64,000 bases of DNA from Aspidapion aeneum (Eukaryota > Arthropoda > Insecta > Coleoptera > Brentidae), in the NCBI GenBank assembly GCA_963576565.1, contig OY755046.1, positions 66,501,583 to 66,565,582 on the forward strand, given 5' to 3'. The number at the start of each line of letters is the position of its first letter. Within the stretch, counting starts at the first letter, position 1. The notes beneath the pieces are model-generated. The model was not told the DNA's origin, ran no database searches, and saw only the letters and a list, made by a program, of their open reading frames with translations. Shown here piece after piece: positions 1 through 10,188 of the stretch. The position numbers and the translations under genes are program-made.

Positions 1-230
1 TCGCTATTAAAATCGCCAAGCATAATTATTTCTCTGGTTTTGCCGATTTTGGTGATAGTCTCATCAATTCGGTCAAAGAACAGTTGTTTTGTAGCTACTC
101 TTTTGTCATCTGATGGTGGGTAGGCAGCTATTATGCTTATATTATGTCCAATCATCTTCATGTTTACTCGAACTATGTTTTCACTAATGCAATCGTAGTC
201 CGTAATCTTATTATTGGTTTTTTTATCCAT
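1..230 (-). pseudogene. Non-LTR retrotransposon endonuclease domain fragment
   Basis: Read on the minus strand, the frame is open from about 230 to the window edge. It ends in the motif IIMLGDFNS, the GDFN block of the apurinic-endonuclease-like domain of LINEs. Upstream in the same frame are ISIIAAYPPSDDK and KQLFFDRIDETI, which match the usual spacing before GDFN. The domain nicks target DNA to prime reverse transcription. The rest of the element lies beyond the left edge, and no N terminus is seen right of 230. The clade cannot be fixed from this piece. Confidence 0.7.
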
Positions 231-332
231 TTTAATTTAAAAGATTTGATCATGTTTGAAATTTTTTTTTTGGTTTGGTGTCGACCACGCACCCGTTACT
301 GTTTTGAAGGATATGAAGGGTTTTTGTCACAT

Positions 333-1029
333 AAAGCCTTTTTCCTCGCAGTAACTACAAGTTACCAGGTAACCTGGTTACTCGTTTTCTGTTTTTCTTC
401 GCTGAGTAACACTAACTATGACGTCACGAGTAACCACACAGTGTAACCAGCCTAGCAGACGTGGTTGCTGAAATATTTTGAGGTTAAGATCGTTTTGTTT
501 TGATTTTTTTTCAAAATGTTTGATTTTAATCATTGACTTCTATACCCTACAGGGCGTTATACAACTCAATGATTTTAATATATATATATATATTACCAAC
601 GAATTATGTTTGGTAACGGTAGAAAATGAAGCACATCCGTTGAAGTTGGTCCTATATCAATTCAACTGCAACTAGTCTTAAAATGTACTGCATTTGGTGT
701 TCTGTGGTACTGCGGCCTTACCACAGAATATCAAAGGAGCACCCTGTTTCCACCCCGATTCAAAAAACGCATCAGGTAACGCTGCATTTAAAACTGGTGT
801 AAATCCATGTCCCGTGATACGTTTTTTGAATCGGGGTGGGCATGCATTGGTGGAAACAATGAATTATTTTCTGCATTTCGGAAGCTCCTGGTAAAAACAA
901 AAACAAACAATTGGAAATGTCATCCACAGCTGACTGTCTGACGTCATACAGCGGTTACTCCGAGTAACCGTGACGTCATTTCGAGTAACTTAAATGAGTG
1001 ACTAGTAACCTCGAGGAAAAAGGCTTTTA
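333..1029. mobile_element. Non-autonomous inverted-repeat element with GTTACTCG-rich ends
   Basis: The left end reads aaagcctttttcctcg (333-348) and the right end is its inverse, cgaggaaaaaggcttt (1012-1027). Both ends continue inward for about 100 bases, with repeated GTTACTCG/CGAGTAAC words and TGACGTCA palindromes. A second inverted pair lies inside: ccaccccgattcaaaaaacg at 750-769 and its complement at 820-839. No transposase frame is present. It is most simply a MITE or foldback element. No target duplication was identified. Confidence 0.55.
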
Positions 1030-1123
1030 GTTGAAGGAAAGTCATCAAAAATACTGGGGGGGGATTACTGGTGTACCCCTTAGATTATATTTTTCAAGTA
1101 TTTTTGTTTTTTGCGAAACTTAC

Positions 1124-1273
1124 CATGTTGTAAAGTAGCCATGTGCGCCAGTGTCGTGCCTTTCCCCTGTGCCGATAAGGTGTTGATGCCCCCCTCCGCC
1201 GCCCCTGTCCGTTGTTGCCGTTGGCCTTGGTCTTTGGCGGCGCTGTTGTCCTTGCAATTCGGGGCGGGTCCAA
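1124..1273 (-). CDS. Possible internal exon of an unrecognised gene (weak)
   Basis: A GC-rich island sits in AT-rich DNA. On the minus strand it runs into a consensus donor (catg then gtaagt; donor bases 1118-1123). One frame is open for 50 codons and includes INTLSAQGKGTTLAHMATLQ, which looks loosely ankyrin-like. The acceptor used here (cacccag at 1274-1280) is weak. A much stronger acceptor (ttgtttttacag) lies near 1332, but every frame entered from it meets a stop before the island. It could be a pseudogene exon or chance. If real it is symmetrical (phase 1-1, 150 bases). Confidence 0.25.
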
Positions 1274-1366
1274 CTGGGTGTCATCTATTGATTAAACTTG
1301 AAGACTTCTGCTGCTCCAGGATAAATTTTCTGTAAAAACAAACAACTATATATTTAAGGTAGAATA

Positions 1367-1455
1367 AGGTAATTCCGACCATGCCGGTATTAGCATCCAT
1401 GTAGGTATTTACGTCCATGCAGGTAATTCCGACCATGCAGGTAATTCCGAGCATG
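1367..1455. repeat. Short tandem repeat, unit 18-19 bases
   Basis: About five imperfect copies of aggtaattccgaccatgc, with variants aggtatttacgtccatgc and ggtattagcatccatgt. Confidence 0.75.
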
Positions 1456-1699
1456 TTATTTATTAATCGCACTTGAATATTTCGGCTACGCAAGGGTAAA
1501 TCTTTAAGGCAAATAATACTAACAAACGTGAAATTTGGTTGGTTGGTTTCTCTCATATTTTTCCGTGGGTAGCTTGAAAGCTTAACCTCACAGGGGTCCA
1601 AGATTAACGGTTAATTCATACATTCATTCATGCCTCAAATAAGGCATAAGTGAAAAATGGGACATGCAAAACGTCCCTAATAAATTCGGTCTAATCTAA

Positions 1700-2032
1700 T
1701 TGAGGACCTCTATCACAATTTTTTTTAAATTCTGTGGCCTCTATGTTTATATTATCAGCTTTGCGAAACAGCGTTTTAATTAACGCCAGTTCGAAAATGG
1801 ACCTAATTTAAACCGATTAGAGGCAGATCGTTAAGAGATCAATTAGCTGACCTCCAGGTCCCGGTTTATCCTTTTTGAACTGACGAGGCAACCAATTCCT
1901 ATACTCAATAAACCAGAGGTGAAATTAAAGGACGAAAAATTATAAAAAGTTTCCTGTGTTTCAGCTTGGATTCGAACCTGGAACCTCTGACTCTGCATGC
2001 CAACTCTCCACCAATTGGGCAACGAAACCATA
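1700..2032 (-). repeat. tRNA-derived SINE
   Basis: Read on the minus strand, the element starts with a tRNA-like head. It has an A-box-like TTGCCCAATTGG (2011-2022) and a B box GGTTCGAATCC (1968-1978), spaced as in tRNA genes. An unrelated AT-rich body runs on towards about 1700. The cloverleaf stems are imperfect, so it is not a functional tRNA. The 3' boundary is approximate. Confidence 0.6.
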
Positions 2033-2119
2033 ATTATTTTTTAAAATACTTCCTATTGTGGTCAGTGCCACAGTCTACAGGGTGTTTCACGAACATCGAA
2101 ACAGAGGCTTTTTTGGGTA

Positions 2120-2673
2120 TTTAACCCACTCTCTGCACTTCCCTTTGATGGTCGGGTAACTCATTGGGCCTTCCTGTTCTTTTTACAAAGTCCAGTAAGT
2201 CTGCCTATTTGAGCATGTGCAGTTCTTCCTCGCTCAGAGTTGGCGCTCCGAGTGCCTGTTGTCTCATCCTTGCGTAGGCCTCGCATTCTGCCACGAGGTG
2301 TCTTGATGTCTCTTCTTCCTGTTCACAGGCTGGGCAGGTAGGGTCATTCTCGACTCCTATACGTGTCATGTGCCTCCTCAACCGGTTATGTCCGGTTAGA
2401 GTACCTATCAGCAGTCCGAGGTCTTTTCGTGTCCGTCCCAGCATCCATCTAATTCTGGTCGCTTTTGTACGGTCTACGAATTCTCTGGTCTGTCTGCAAC
2501 CCGTTCCTGTTTCCCAGGAGTTTAATAGCGCGTCCTGGGCCCATTTGTTGGGTCCCCTTTGCACTTGTCTTTTTGTCACGCCCAAAAGTGGCTCCGGTCC
2601 TACATAGGCGGTTCCTGCCCCGAGTCGTGCGAGTTCGTCCGCCTTCTCGTTGCCTGGTACCCCCGTAAAAAGT
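2120..2673 (-). pseudogene. LINE C-terminal fragment: RNase H end plus CCHC zinc-binding tail
   Basis: The minus-strand frame begins with TGVPGNEKADELAR, which matches the last acidic block of the RNase H domain carried by I/R1/LOA-type LINEs. The C-terminal cysteine-histidine motif follows: CPACEQEEETSRHLVAEC, spacing C-x2-C-x8-H-x4-C. After one stop near 2205 the frame continues as ADLLDFVKRTGRPNEL, typical of the pol C terminus. The 5' side is cut off exactly where the inverted-repeat element at 2674 begins. This is a dead copy. RNase H presence excludes RTE and most CR1 lineages. Confidence 0.7.
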
Positions 2674-2989
2674 GAAAGTGGGTCTAGTGATACCTTGTAC
2701 TAAAGCTCTCTTCAATATCTTTACAACCCTGTAAAAATTTCAAAAATCTATTCATTAGTTTTTGAGATAATTGCCTTCAAACTTTCAAATTTAACATGAA
2801 CTGATAAAATAAAAATTTAATTAGAATTTTATATTTTTCGGATTTAATTTTTATTTTATTATTCGATGTTAAATTTGAAAATGTGAAACCAAATATCTCA
2901 AAAACTAATAGATGGATTTTCAAAATTTTTACACGGTTGTAAAGATATTCAAGAGAGCTTCAAAACAAGGTATCACTAGACCCACTTTC
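2674..2989. mobile_element. Inverted-repeat MITE, about 316 bases
   Basis: The left end gaaagtgggtctagtgatac (2674-2693) is matched in reverse complement by gtatcactagacccactttc (2970-2989). Both arms extend inward about 120 bases through AT-rich sequence including tcaaaaactaata. It abuts the truncated RNase H frame, so it probably inserted there or marks the truncation point. No coding capacity. Confidence 0.7.
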
Positions 2990-3012
2990 CTCATTTAAAA
3001 TATAGGGGTAAA

Positions 3013-3052
3013 CATTGAGTTGTATAACGCCCTAAAAGGGCGTTAGAGACGG
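3013..3052. repeat. Dispersed inverted motif (cattgagttgtataacgccct)
   Basis: One of four occurrences of a 20-base half-site that also appears at 532-572, 6495-6518 (other half) and 54995-55038. Here it is followed by aaaagggcgtt, giving a short hairpin. Confidence 0.5.
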
Positions 3053-4330
3053 AAAGACAAGGCATTTTTTATTGACCCTATCCAATTTGGTTCCTATGGT
3101 CGGGTATTTCTTTTACAATAAAAACAGAGATAGACATTATTGAACATGTGAAACGGACAAAGATAGGGTGATTTTGCATGCTAATAATACCCTAGATAAT
3201 ATAAGGGTACTTTTATCTCTTTCACACTGACGGCATAAGTGCGACAGAAAAGCAGCTGGCTACCTTTAATCCACCTGCCGTATTTTGAGTGATTCTACCT
3301 GTTAGTCCGTGTATACAGGGAAAACTGATAAACAATGTTGTATAAGTACGGAAATGATTTTTTTTTTGAATTTTGTGCGGGAATATTACAAAAAGAAATC
3401 TTAAAACGTTTAAAAACAAGTTTAGAAGTAACTATTTGAGTTTAAACATTGTCCAAAATTGTTTTTTGTGCAAAAGAAGAAAAAAAATCCATAAAAAAAC
3501 AACATTTCATGGGTAAGTCGTCTTGACGGATAGTTTTTCCTAAAATACGAGAAAGTTCAGTAGCGTCACGATAGATAGTTTTTTCTGCGACCGTGCGATT
3601 TTACCCTCACACATTTTGATTCAGAAAGTGTCACTTCCCCGCACTTTTTTTTGCATTGCATGAAAATTAACAAAAAGTATTTGATTTTCTTAAAAATGAT
3701 TTCTTTTTAAATGCTTACATACCGATTTTTATCCAGTTGTTTTTGTTTTTTCGAACCAAACTTTTGACATGTCACGGTCGAGTTTCATACATCTTGATGA
3801 ATTGTTACACACACTGATCTATGTTTTTATAAATTTCGATAAATTTAATGTTTTTTGCGGACTTTACAGTAATTTTAAGTTAAATTTTGTTCTTTCATCG
3901 CGAAAGTATATATTTATTATTATATGACCACCGCGACCGGTCTACAGGCCGGTATCATATGTTTATGTCCTTCTAATGTCATTTGACTATCATGCTGTCT
4001 TACTTAATAAGGTCACTTAGTTTAATTAATAATTTTGTCCTACATATTATAAAAGAAGAATAGAAACCAACAAAAAATTTGTGACACTTCGATTACCCAT
4101 TTTCTTTGATTGCGATGGATTAGGGTGACCAGATTACGGTTTATTAGGGTGCCCAGAGTGCGCAAAAAAAGATTTTGAAAAATTTCCCTAAAAAAATTGA
4201 AGACCAAACACTCACTCGCCACTCAATGTTTATGGTCGCATACACTAATCCTAACTCGATTTCCGACGATTATGGACAATGGTTACCCCCTGGACATAAA
4301 CCTAACAACTTTTACTATATTTATTAACAA
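3053..4330. other. AT-rich DNA with no recognised gene
   Basis: No exon-like frame with splice sites was found. The only structure noted is a small palindrome at 3921-3961 (catatgataccggcctgtag on the minus strand, pairing with a complementary arm around gaccggtctacaggccggt). Confidence 0.5.
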
Positions 4331-4895
4331 TAGGTAGGTTAGGTTTGGTTAGGTTGGGTAAGGTTGGGTTAGGTTGGATTAGGTTGGGTTAGGTTGGGTT
4401 AGGTTGGGCTGGTTGGGTTAGGTTGGGTTAGGTTGGGTTAGGTTGGGTTAGGTTGGGTTAGGTTGGTTAGGTTGGGTTAGGTTGGGTTAGGTTGGGTTAG
4501 GTTGGGTTAGGTTGGGTTATGTTGGGTTAGGTTGGGTTAGGTTGGGTTAGGTTGGGTTAGGTTGGGTTAGGTTGGGTTAGGTTGGGTTAGGTTGGGTTAG
4601 GTTGGGTTAGGTTGGGTTAGGTTGGGTTAGGTTGGGTTAGGTTGGGTTAGGTTGGGTTAGGTTGGGTTAGGTTGGGTTAGTTGGGTTAGGTTGGGTTAGG
4701 TTGGGTTAGGTTGGGTTAGGTTGGGTTAGGTTGGGTTAGGTTGGGTTAGGTTGGGTTAGGTTGGGTTAGGTTGGGTTAGGTTGGGTTAGGTTGGGTTAGG
4801 TTGGGTTAGGTTGGGTTAGGTTGGGTTAGGTTGGGTTAGGTTGGGTTAGGTTGGTTTAGGTTGGGTTAGGTTGGGTTAGGTTGGTTCAGTTTGAG
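4331..4895. repeat. Minisatellite of 10-base unit TTAGGTTGGG
   Basis: About 55 tandem copies of ttaggttggg with few interruptions (single-base losses near 4408, 4464 and 4680). It decays on the right into ggttcggttaggttcggttc variants until about 5040. The unit is the ancestral insect telomere pentamer TTAGG alternating with TTGGG. It lies internally between unique sequences, so it is an interstitial array here. Confidence 0.95.
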
Positions 4896-5548
4896 TATGT
4901 TCGGTTAGGTTCCGCTAGGATTGTTTAGGTTAGGTTTAGCTATATTCGGTTAGGTTCGGTTCAGTTGAAGCAAATCTAACCGAACCAAACCGAACCGTTA
5001 GATTCGGTTTGATTTGGTTCATTTCGATACGGATGGGTTCAGTTTGCTTTTGTTCAGTTAGACCTTCGATAAATTTTAAAAAAGTAAATAATTATTAATT
5101 TTTAGTGTTTTAAGGAATAAAAATTGATATAATGTTCAATTAAACTAATTTTTATTTGTAAAAATGTAGGAATCATAATTTTCTTGATTTTGTTTTGAAT
5201 TTCATGCTTTTTTAAAAATTGTGCATTTTCATAAAAGGACCAAAAAACTGACCCGATTTCGATCAGTGACCTTAGTTATTTCAAGTTTTTGTTGACAGCT
5301 GATAGACGTCAGGGACCGTTTTGTTTCAGTTTGAAATGAGAAAATGCTTCTTTTGTAGCAATTTGTATGGGTTGTAATGGGGTTTTAAGAATGTTTCAAT
5401 TTCAATTTTTTTAACAAAATCAACGATAGTCCGCAATTTTTTTTTTAGAAATCACTATAAAATGGTCTAAAATTATCATTTTTCAAAAAACTTCGTAGTT
5501 TTAAGAAAGGTGGTAAAACGTACCAGACCCCTGAAATGTGTTGCAGTC

Positions 5549-5982
5549 TAGGACAACTGGGCGCCGCCAACTCGGCGCCACCAACTGGGCGGCAGGCCAA
5601 CTGGGCGCCGGGCCAACTTGACGCCGAGCCAACTGGGCGCCGGACTAAAATATTTTTTCTTGATAAAATGTGCAGATGAAAAACAAACTTAAAAAAATTT
5701 AAATGGCGCATCCAAAATGGCGGACTTTCTTATTTATGCATCGATATGTATCGAATATGGAACTTGGCGGTGTTTCAAGTCGCAGAACACTACACCTACC
5801 AAATTTCAACACTCGACTTAATAGATGTTGAAAGTTTTGTATAAATAACATATTTATTTTGTTTTTATCTGCACATTTTATCGAAAAAAAAATAGTCCGG
5901 CGCTGAGTTGGCCCGGCGCCCATTAGACCCGGCGTGGCGCCCTGTTGGCGGCGCCGAGTTGGCCCGGCGCCCGGTTGTCCCA
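5549..5982. mobile_element. TIR element with GGCGCC-rich tandem sub-repeats
   Basis: The left end (5549-5645) consists of repeated ccaactgggcgccgg words. The right end (5895-5982) carries the inverse (ggcgccgagttggcccggcg). Next to these, gataaaatgtgcagat (5662-5677) pairs with atctgcacattttatc (5866-5881). The interior of about 190 bases is AT-rich and non-coding. A half copy of the right side is at 13230-13430. Non-autonomous DNA element. Confidence 0.65.
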
Positions 5983-6002
5983 TTCCGAATTGAAATTTTT
6001 AG

Positions 6003-6104
6003 TTCCGAAATTTCATCTGACTCGAGCATAACTTGTAGTCCACCCAAGAAAAGAAGAGTTGAAGAAGACCCTTGTTCAAAGAAAGAAAATATTTTACCTG
6101 GAAG
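6003..6104 (+). CDS. Candidate internal exon encoding an NLS-like and KEN motif
   Basis: A 102-base segment has an acceptor (gaaatttttag, ending at 6002) and a donor (gaag then gtacaa at 6105). The frame consistent with being an internal exon starts with the last base of a split codon and encodes SEISSDSSITCSPP, KKRRVEEDPC and SKKENILPG. This gives a monopartite basic NLS-like cluster (PPKKRRVEE) after SP, and a KEN tripeptide like the APC/C degron. The exon is symmetrical (phase 2-2). No flanking exon was found, so the gene is unknown; a nuclear, cell-cycle-regulated protein is only inference. The flanking GGCGCC element ends 20 bases upstream. Confidence 0.4.
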
Positions 6105-7317
6105 GTACAACATTTGTAAAGTTCTAAGATGAAAACAATAATTTTAATACATCCACTGCACTTAGCATGCTTAGAAATTCTTTTTACTCTTTTTTTTTAC
6201 TGAAGAGAATTTTGTAAACACACACAAGTAAGTATTCATGAATTATTTATTATTCAAACAGAAAATTGTTGATAAAAAAATTCTAGTGGAATTCAAAATT
6301 TTTATTTTGCGCCGCCACTGCCCTTTTTTATCCAAGACAAGCAAATAGAATATTTTTGCGATGTTGCATGTTTCCGGACTCACCAAACCGAAATTCTATT
6401 TTTATCCCTATTTTGCTCATTAAATTCTTACTTGTATTTGGTCAATTGCGATAAAAGCTTGATATAATGGCAATTTTGGCCCATGCCGGGTCTACCCGTA
6501 GGGTATAGAAGTCAATGGGGGTAAATTATACCCGTCGAAGAAGGTTCAGTTTTTTCGGAGTAATTTCAAAAAAAAATTTTTCGTCGACAACAATACCTTC
6601 TCTCGCCATTGCTGTGCGGGCTAGGAAGGTAGTAAACACATTGATCTCTAGATATATAACTGGATAGGCAAATTGAGGCAAAAATATTGATATTTTTTGT
6701 AGAGAGAGCACACTGCGCAGGAGGTGCTACCTTTTCTTTTTTACTTTTATTCTCCGTTGATATTCTGTGGTTTTGAACGTTCGCCGACGTTTGATTTTTA
6801 ATCTATAACTGGATTTTTACTGCGATTAGATACTAATAAAGTTTTTTAAATAATCAAAGCTACTTACTTCAGAATGGAAACCGGCTTTTCACTCCTATAA
6901 AACGCGTTTTTACAAGCGACGCATCGTGTTCCCGTTTTTTATTTTTGTTTAACTAAAACAATTTAAAAAATATACTGACAACATTGACAAACCCTTTAAT
7001 GAAAAATCAAAAATGACAATCTCTTTGAAGTATTAAGTTCACAGAATATCATCGGTGATTAGAACTAGAAAAAGAAAGGTTGCAATGCTTAGCATTCATT
7101 GTATGTTCTCACTCTAAAAAAACTGTTTAAACTTTTTCCTCAGTGTCAAATATACGTAATGTATGGAAAGAACCAAGAGAAAAATATTTTCCACAGCATT
7201 AAAAAACGCTAAATCAAGCCCTGAAACAAATGGATGACGTAAACTCGATGCGAGAAAGATTAATGCCTGTGGCCGCGTAAATTGACAGGCGAATTTATGC
7301 ACGCCCCGGGCGCGAAA
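6105..7317. other. AT-rich DNA with dispersed motifs only
   Basis: Holds half of the recurrent motif agggtatagaagtcaatg (6499-6516) and the recurrent palindrome-like block aataccttctctcgccattg to gcgggctagg (6592-6628; also seen at 16447, 22150 and 30290). No supported gene. Confidence 0.45.
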
Positions 7318-8112
7318 ATTAATATTTCCATCGCTTTTAGCCTGCAATTATGTCTAATAAAACATGTCGCACTTGGATCAATTTGTTTTTGTTCCCACTT
7401 ATCTATGTCATCATCCTTAGTTCATTAATATAGCTGTTTTCTTAAACATTTTGGTATATATTTTTTTATTTTTCTTTATCTTTGTTTTATTATTTTTCTT
7501 ATTTTTTTCATTTATTAATATTTTTCTTTTTTTTTTCTTTTTATTTTTCTTTTTAATTTTTTTTTCTTTTCTTTTTCTTTTCTTCTTCTTTTTTTTTTCT
7601 TCTTTGTTTTCTTTTTCTTCTTTTTTTCTTGTCTTTTTCTTTTTCATTTTCTTTTTCTTTTTCTTTTTCTTTTTCTTTTTCTTTTTCTTTTTCTTTTTCT
7701 TTTTCTTTTTCTTTTTCTTTTTCTTTTTCTTTTTCTTTTTCTTTTTCTTTTTCTTTTTCTTTTTCTTTTTCTTTTTCTTTTTCTTTTTCTTTTTCTTTTT
7801 CTTTTTCTTTTTCTTTTTCTTTTTCTTTTTCTTTTTCTTTTTCTTATTATTTCTATTTTTTTATTTTTCTTTTTGCTTTTTCTATTTTTCTTTTTTTTTC
7901 TTTTAGTTTTTTTATTTTTTTTTTATTTTTCTGTTTTTTTTTTTATTTTTCTTTTAGTGGGCGCTAAAATTAATACATATTTCCATCGCCTTTAGCCTGT
8001 AATTATGTCTAATAAAACTTGTCGCACTTGGATCAATTTGTTTTTGTTCCCACTTATTTATATCATCATCCTCAGTTCATAATTATGGCTGTTTTCTTAA
8101 ACGTTTTGGTAT
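7318..8112. repeat. Direct repeats flanking a CTTTTT microsatellite
   Basis: About 140 bases at 7318-7456 (ttttagcctgcaattatgtc ... cttaaacattttgg) recur almost unchanged at 7972-8112. Between them lies a polypyrimidine tract (7457-7960) with about 38 uninterrupted copies of tttttc at 7650-7845. The duplication probably arose by slippage or unequal exchange. The long Phe/Ser frames across it are artefacts. Confidence 0.9.
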
Positions 8113-8118
8113 CCTTTT

Positions 8119-9320
8119 CCCAACTAACATTTACAGTAGCGGCTACATGTTCTAAAGGCTTTGCTACTTTCTTATAGTAGAAATGTGGTGATCCCAACCA
8201 AAATTTGTTACTTTTTAGTTCTAACTACTATTTAGTATCAGGAAATAGTAGATGTTTCGTAAAAACGACCCTCTAAACTACTTCATAGGATTGTTTCTTG
8301 ATAGTCGATTCTGATAGTCTTCTCTACCACAATAGGACGTTGCTAAAGTTTTACTTTCTTTTTAGTCGTTATTTCGTAGTCGCCCTGACTTTTATATCCT
8401 ACTTAATTACCACTAGAAAGTTAAGCTTCATTGGAGTCCCAAACAAGTGTATCCGACAACTACATTATAACTTTAATTTTTACCACAAAAGTTTGTGTCA
8501 TCATAGTAACATCTGATGTAACAATGTAGACAAAATAACTTTTTGGATCAACTTTAAAGCCGCAACTACTTTCAAGTAACCTTTTCGACTATCAGGGAAT
8601 ATAGTTTGGGACGCCATGTTTTTATGTAAGAAAGAAAATTTAACATTTTTGTTGTCGTTTTATGAGCTCATGTTAAAGAGCCATAGTATTTTATAAACAA
8701 ATTAGTTGAAGCTTACCAAAAATGCTCTTCTTAAGCACCATTTGTTGGAGTTAACTGTCGATTATGAAAACATAACCTCCAAAATCACAACACAAAAATT
8801 CCATCAGCTACCAGAAAACGGCTCAATTTTACGGGCGCACCGGTTTTTTGCAATATATATAATGCATGTTATACAAAAAACTTTGCGTCGCACTCGAATT
8901 TTGATCCTCTGCTCGTAAATTCTCACACTTTTGGATAACATAGTTCATATTATAACCATAACCAAACAAAAAACTAAGCGAGTCTGTTTACTGTTGTGTC
9001 CACCATATTGTGTAACAATTCTACCAAAAAGAAACGATTATATTATTTGCAACTACATCGCAACTTTTATGTCATTACGGAAAAAAAAACAGCCTCTACG
9101 ACGTAGTAGATACCTGGCTACGACGTAGTAGTGTAGTTGTTACTACAGTGACTTTAAACACTTGGCCAAGTAGTTTATAACCAGAAATTGGTTCCCCACT
9201 TACGGAATTATAACGTCGCTGTATGGTATACTGAGACGTAGCGGGAGTACGTTGCGGATACTTTTAAGAGATTCTTTCTAGTTGGGGTTTCGTCGTTACA
9301 ACTTTAATTGTTTGTTGGGT
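8119..9320. mobile_element. Non-autonomous TIR element, copy 1 (about 1.2 kb)
   Basis: Starts cccaactaacatttacagta and ends taattgtttgttgggt, an imperfect terminal inverted repeat of about 16 bases (ACCCAACWAACAWTTA). It is nearly identical to 10189-11306 apart from an internal block of about 70-80 bases near 8375-8450 that the second copy lacks. It contains ctacgacgtagtag palindromes. No transposase frame longer than about 80 residues is present. Confidence 0.65.
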
Positions 9321-9440
9321 TGCTTCTTTTTCTTTATCTTTGTTTTATTATTTTCTTATTTTTTTCCTTTTTTCCTTTATTATTTTTCTTTTTCTTTATC
9401 TTTTTCTTTTGCTTGTTCTTTTTCTTTTTCTTTTTCTTGT
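9320..9440. repeat. CTTTTT-type polypyrimidine tract
   Basis: A second, shorter and less regular pyrimidine tract directly abuts the right end of the TIR element, as the longer tract lies just left of that element. Confidence 0.8.
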
Positions 9441-9926
9441 GTTCGCTTATTGGAGGTGTCCGCAAGGAGAGGTTTCACTGTATATTATGGAAAATTAACA
9501 ACATTTTTATCAGTGTAGGAAGGTATCAGCACGGATCACCAAACAAATGATCCGTGTTATTGAATCCATATGGATCCATTTATTGTATTTTCGTTTGAGC
9601 ATTCTGAGTCTATAATATGGTATTAAATATCATTTAAATTAACATCGTTATGACGTCACTTCTGACTGAAATTACAATAATTTCAGCTACAATAAGACTT
9701 GAAGCTGCTCGTGACATGGGGGATGGGAGCAAAAGCCAGCGTCAGCTACATTATAGAAGAGCTAAAATCTTGGCTTAAGCTAAAGTATTATGCTTGGCGT
9801 AATATAATTTGCGAGCTAATTTTACTCGATTATTAGTTTCCGTCAGAATGGAATGGGGCTCTTGTATTACGTCTCAAATTTTAGAAAATTAATGCCCATA
9901 TAAATCTGAATTGGAGTACGATAATA

Positions 9927-10097
9927 AAGCGCGGATTTGAGGGGGGTAACGGGGTAATTACCCCCCCCCCCTAGAAAAAAAATCACTTTTTCCCAATAAT
10001 TAAAGGGAAGAATTACCCCCCTAGAAAAAAAAATTATATTGCAAAAAAAATGTCCTCGACTATTATCCCCCCTAGATTTTGACCCAGATCCGCGCTT
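9927..10097. mobile_element. MITE with AAGCGCGGATYTG ends
   Basis: Left end aagcgcggatttgagg, right end ccagatccgcgctt. The interior has runs of G and C (ggggtaattacccc) that can pair. An inverted copy is at 27318-27496. About 170 bases, non-coding. Confidence 0.65.
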
Positions 10098-10188
10098 GTA
10101 TCAACCCCTAGCTGGGGGCACGCCTCACCCCTTGATTTTGAATAAGGAAAGTGACTTGGAACCTGCACAACTGCATTATTATATCGTT

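Noticed and set aside
694..894. 66-codon plus-strand ORF
   Set aside because: Spans the internal inverted repeat of the 333-1029 element; no motif.
4331..4895. Chromosome-end telomere
   Set aside because: Unique and repeat DNA continues on both sides, so it is internal in this assembly.
6872..6900. 27-base minus-strand micro-exon between ttttatag and gtaagtag
   Set aside because: Too short to support without neighbouring exons; likely chance.
7451..7967. Long Phe- and Ser-rich open frames
   Set aside because: They are translations of a CTTTTT microsatellite and have no other coding support.
9683..9778. Possible terminal exon after aataatttcag, frame TIRLEAARDMGDGSKSQRQL
   Set aside because: Its phase does not match the orphan exon at 6003-6104, and no other partner or poly(A) signal was found.
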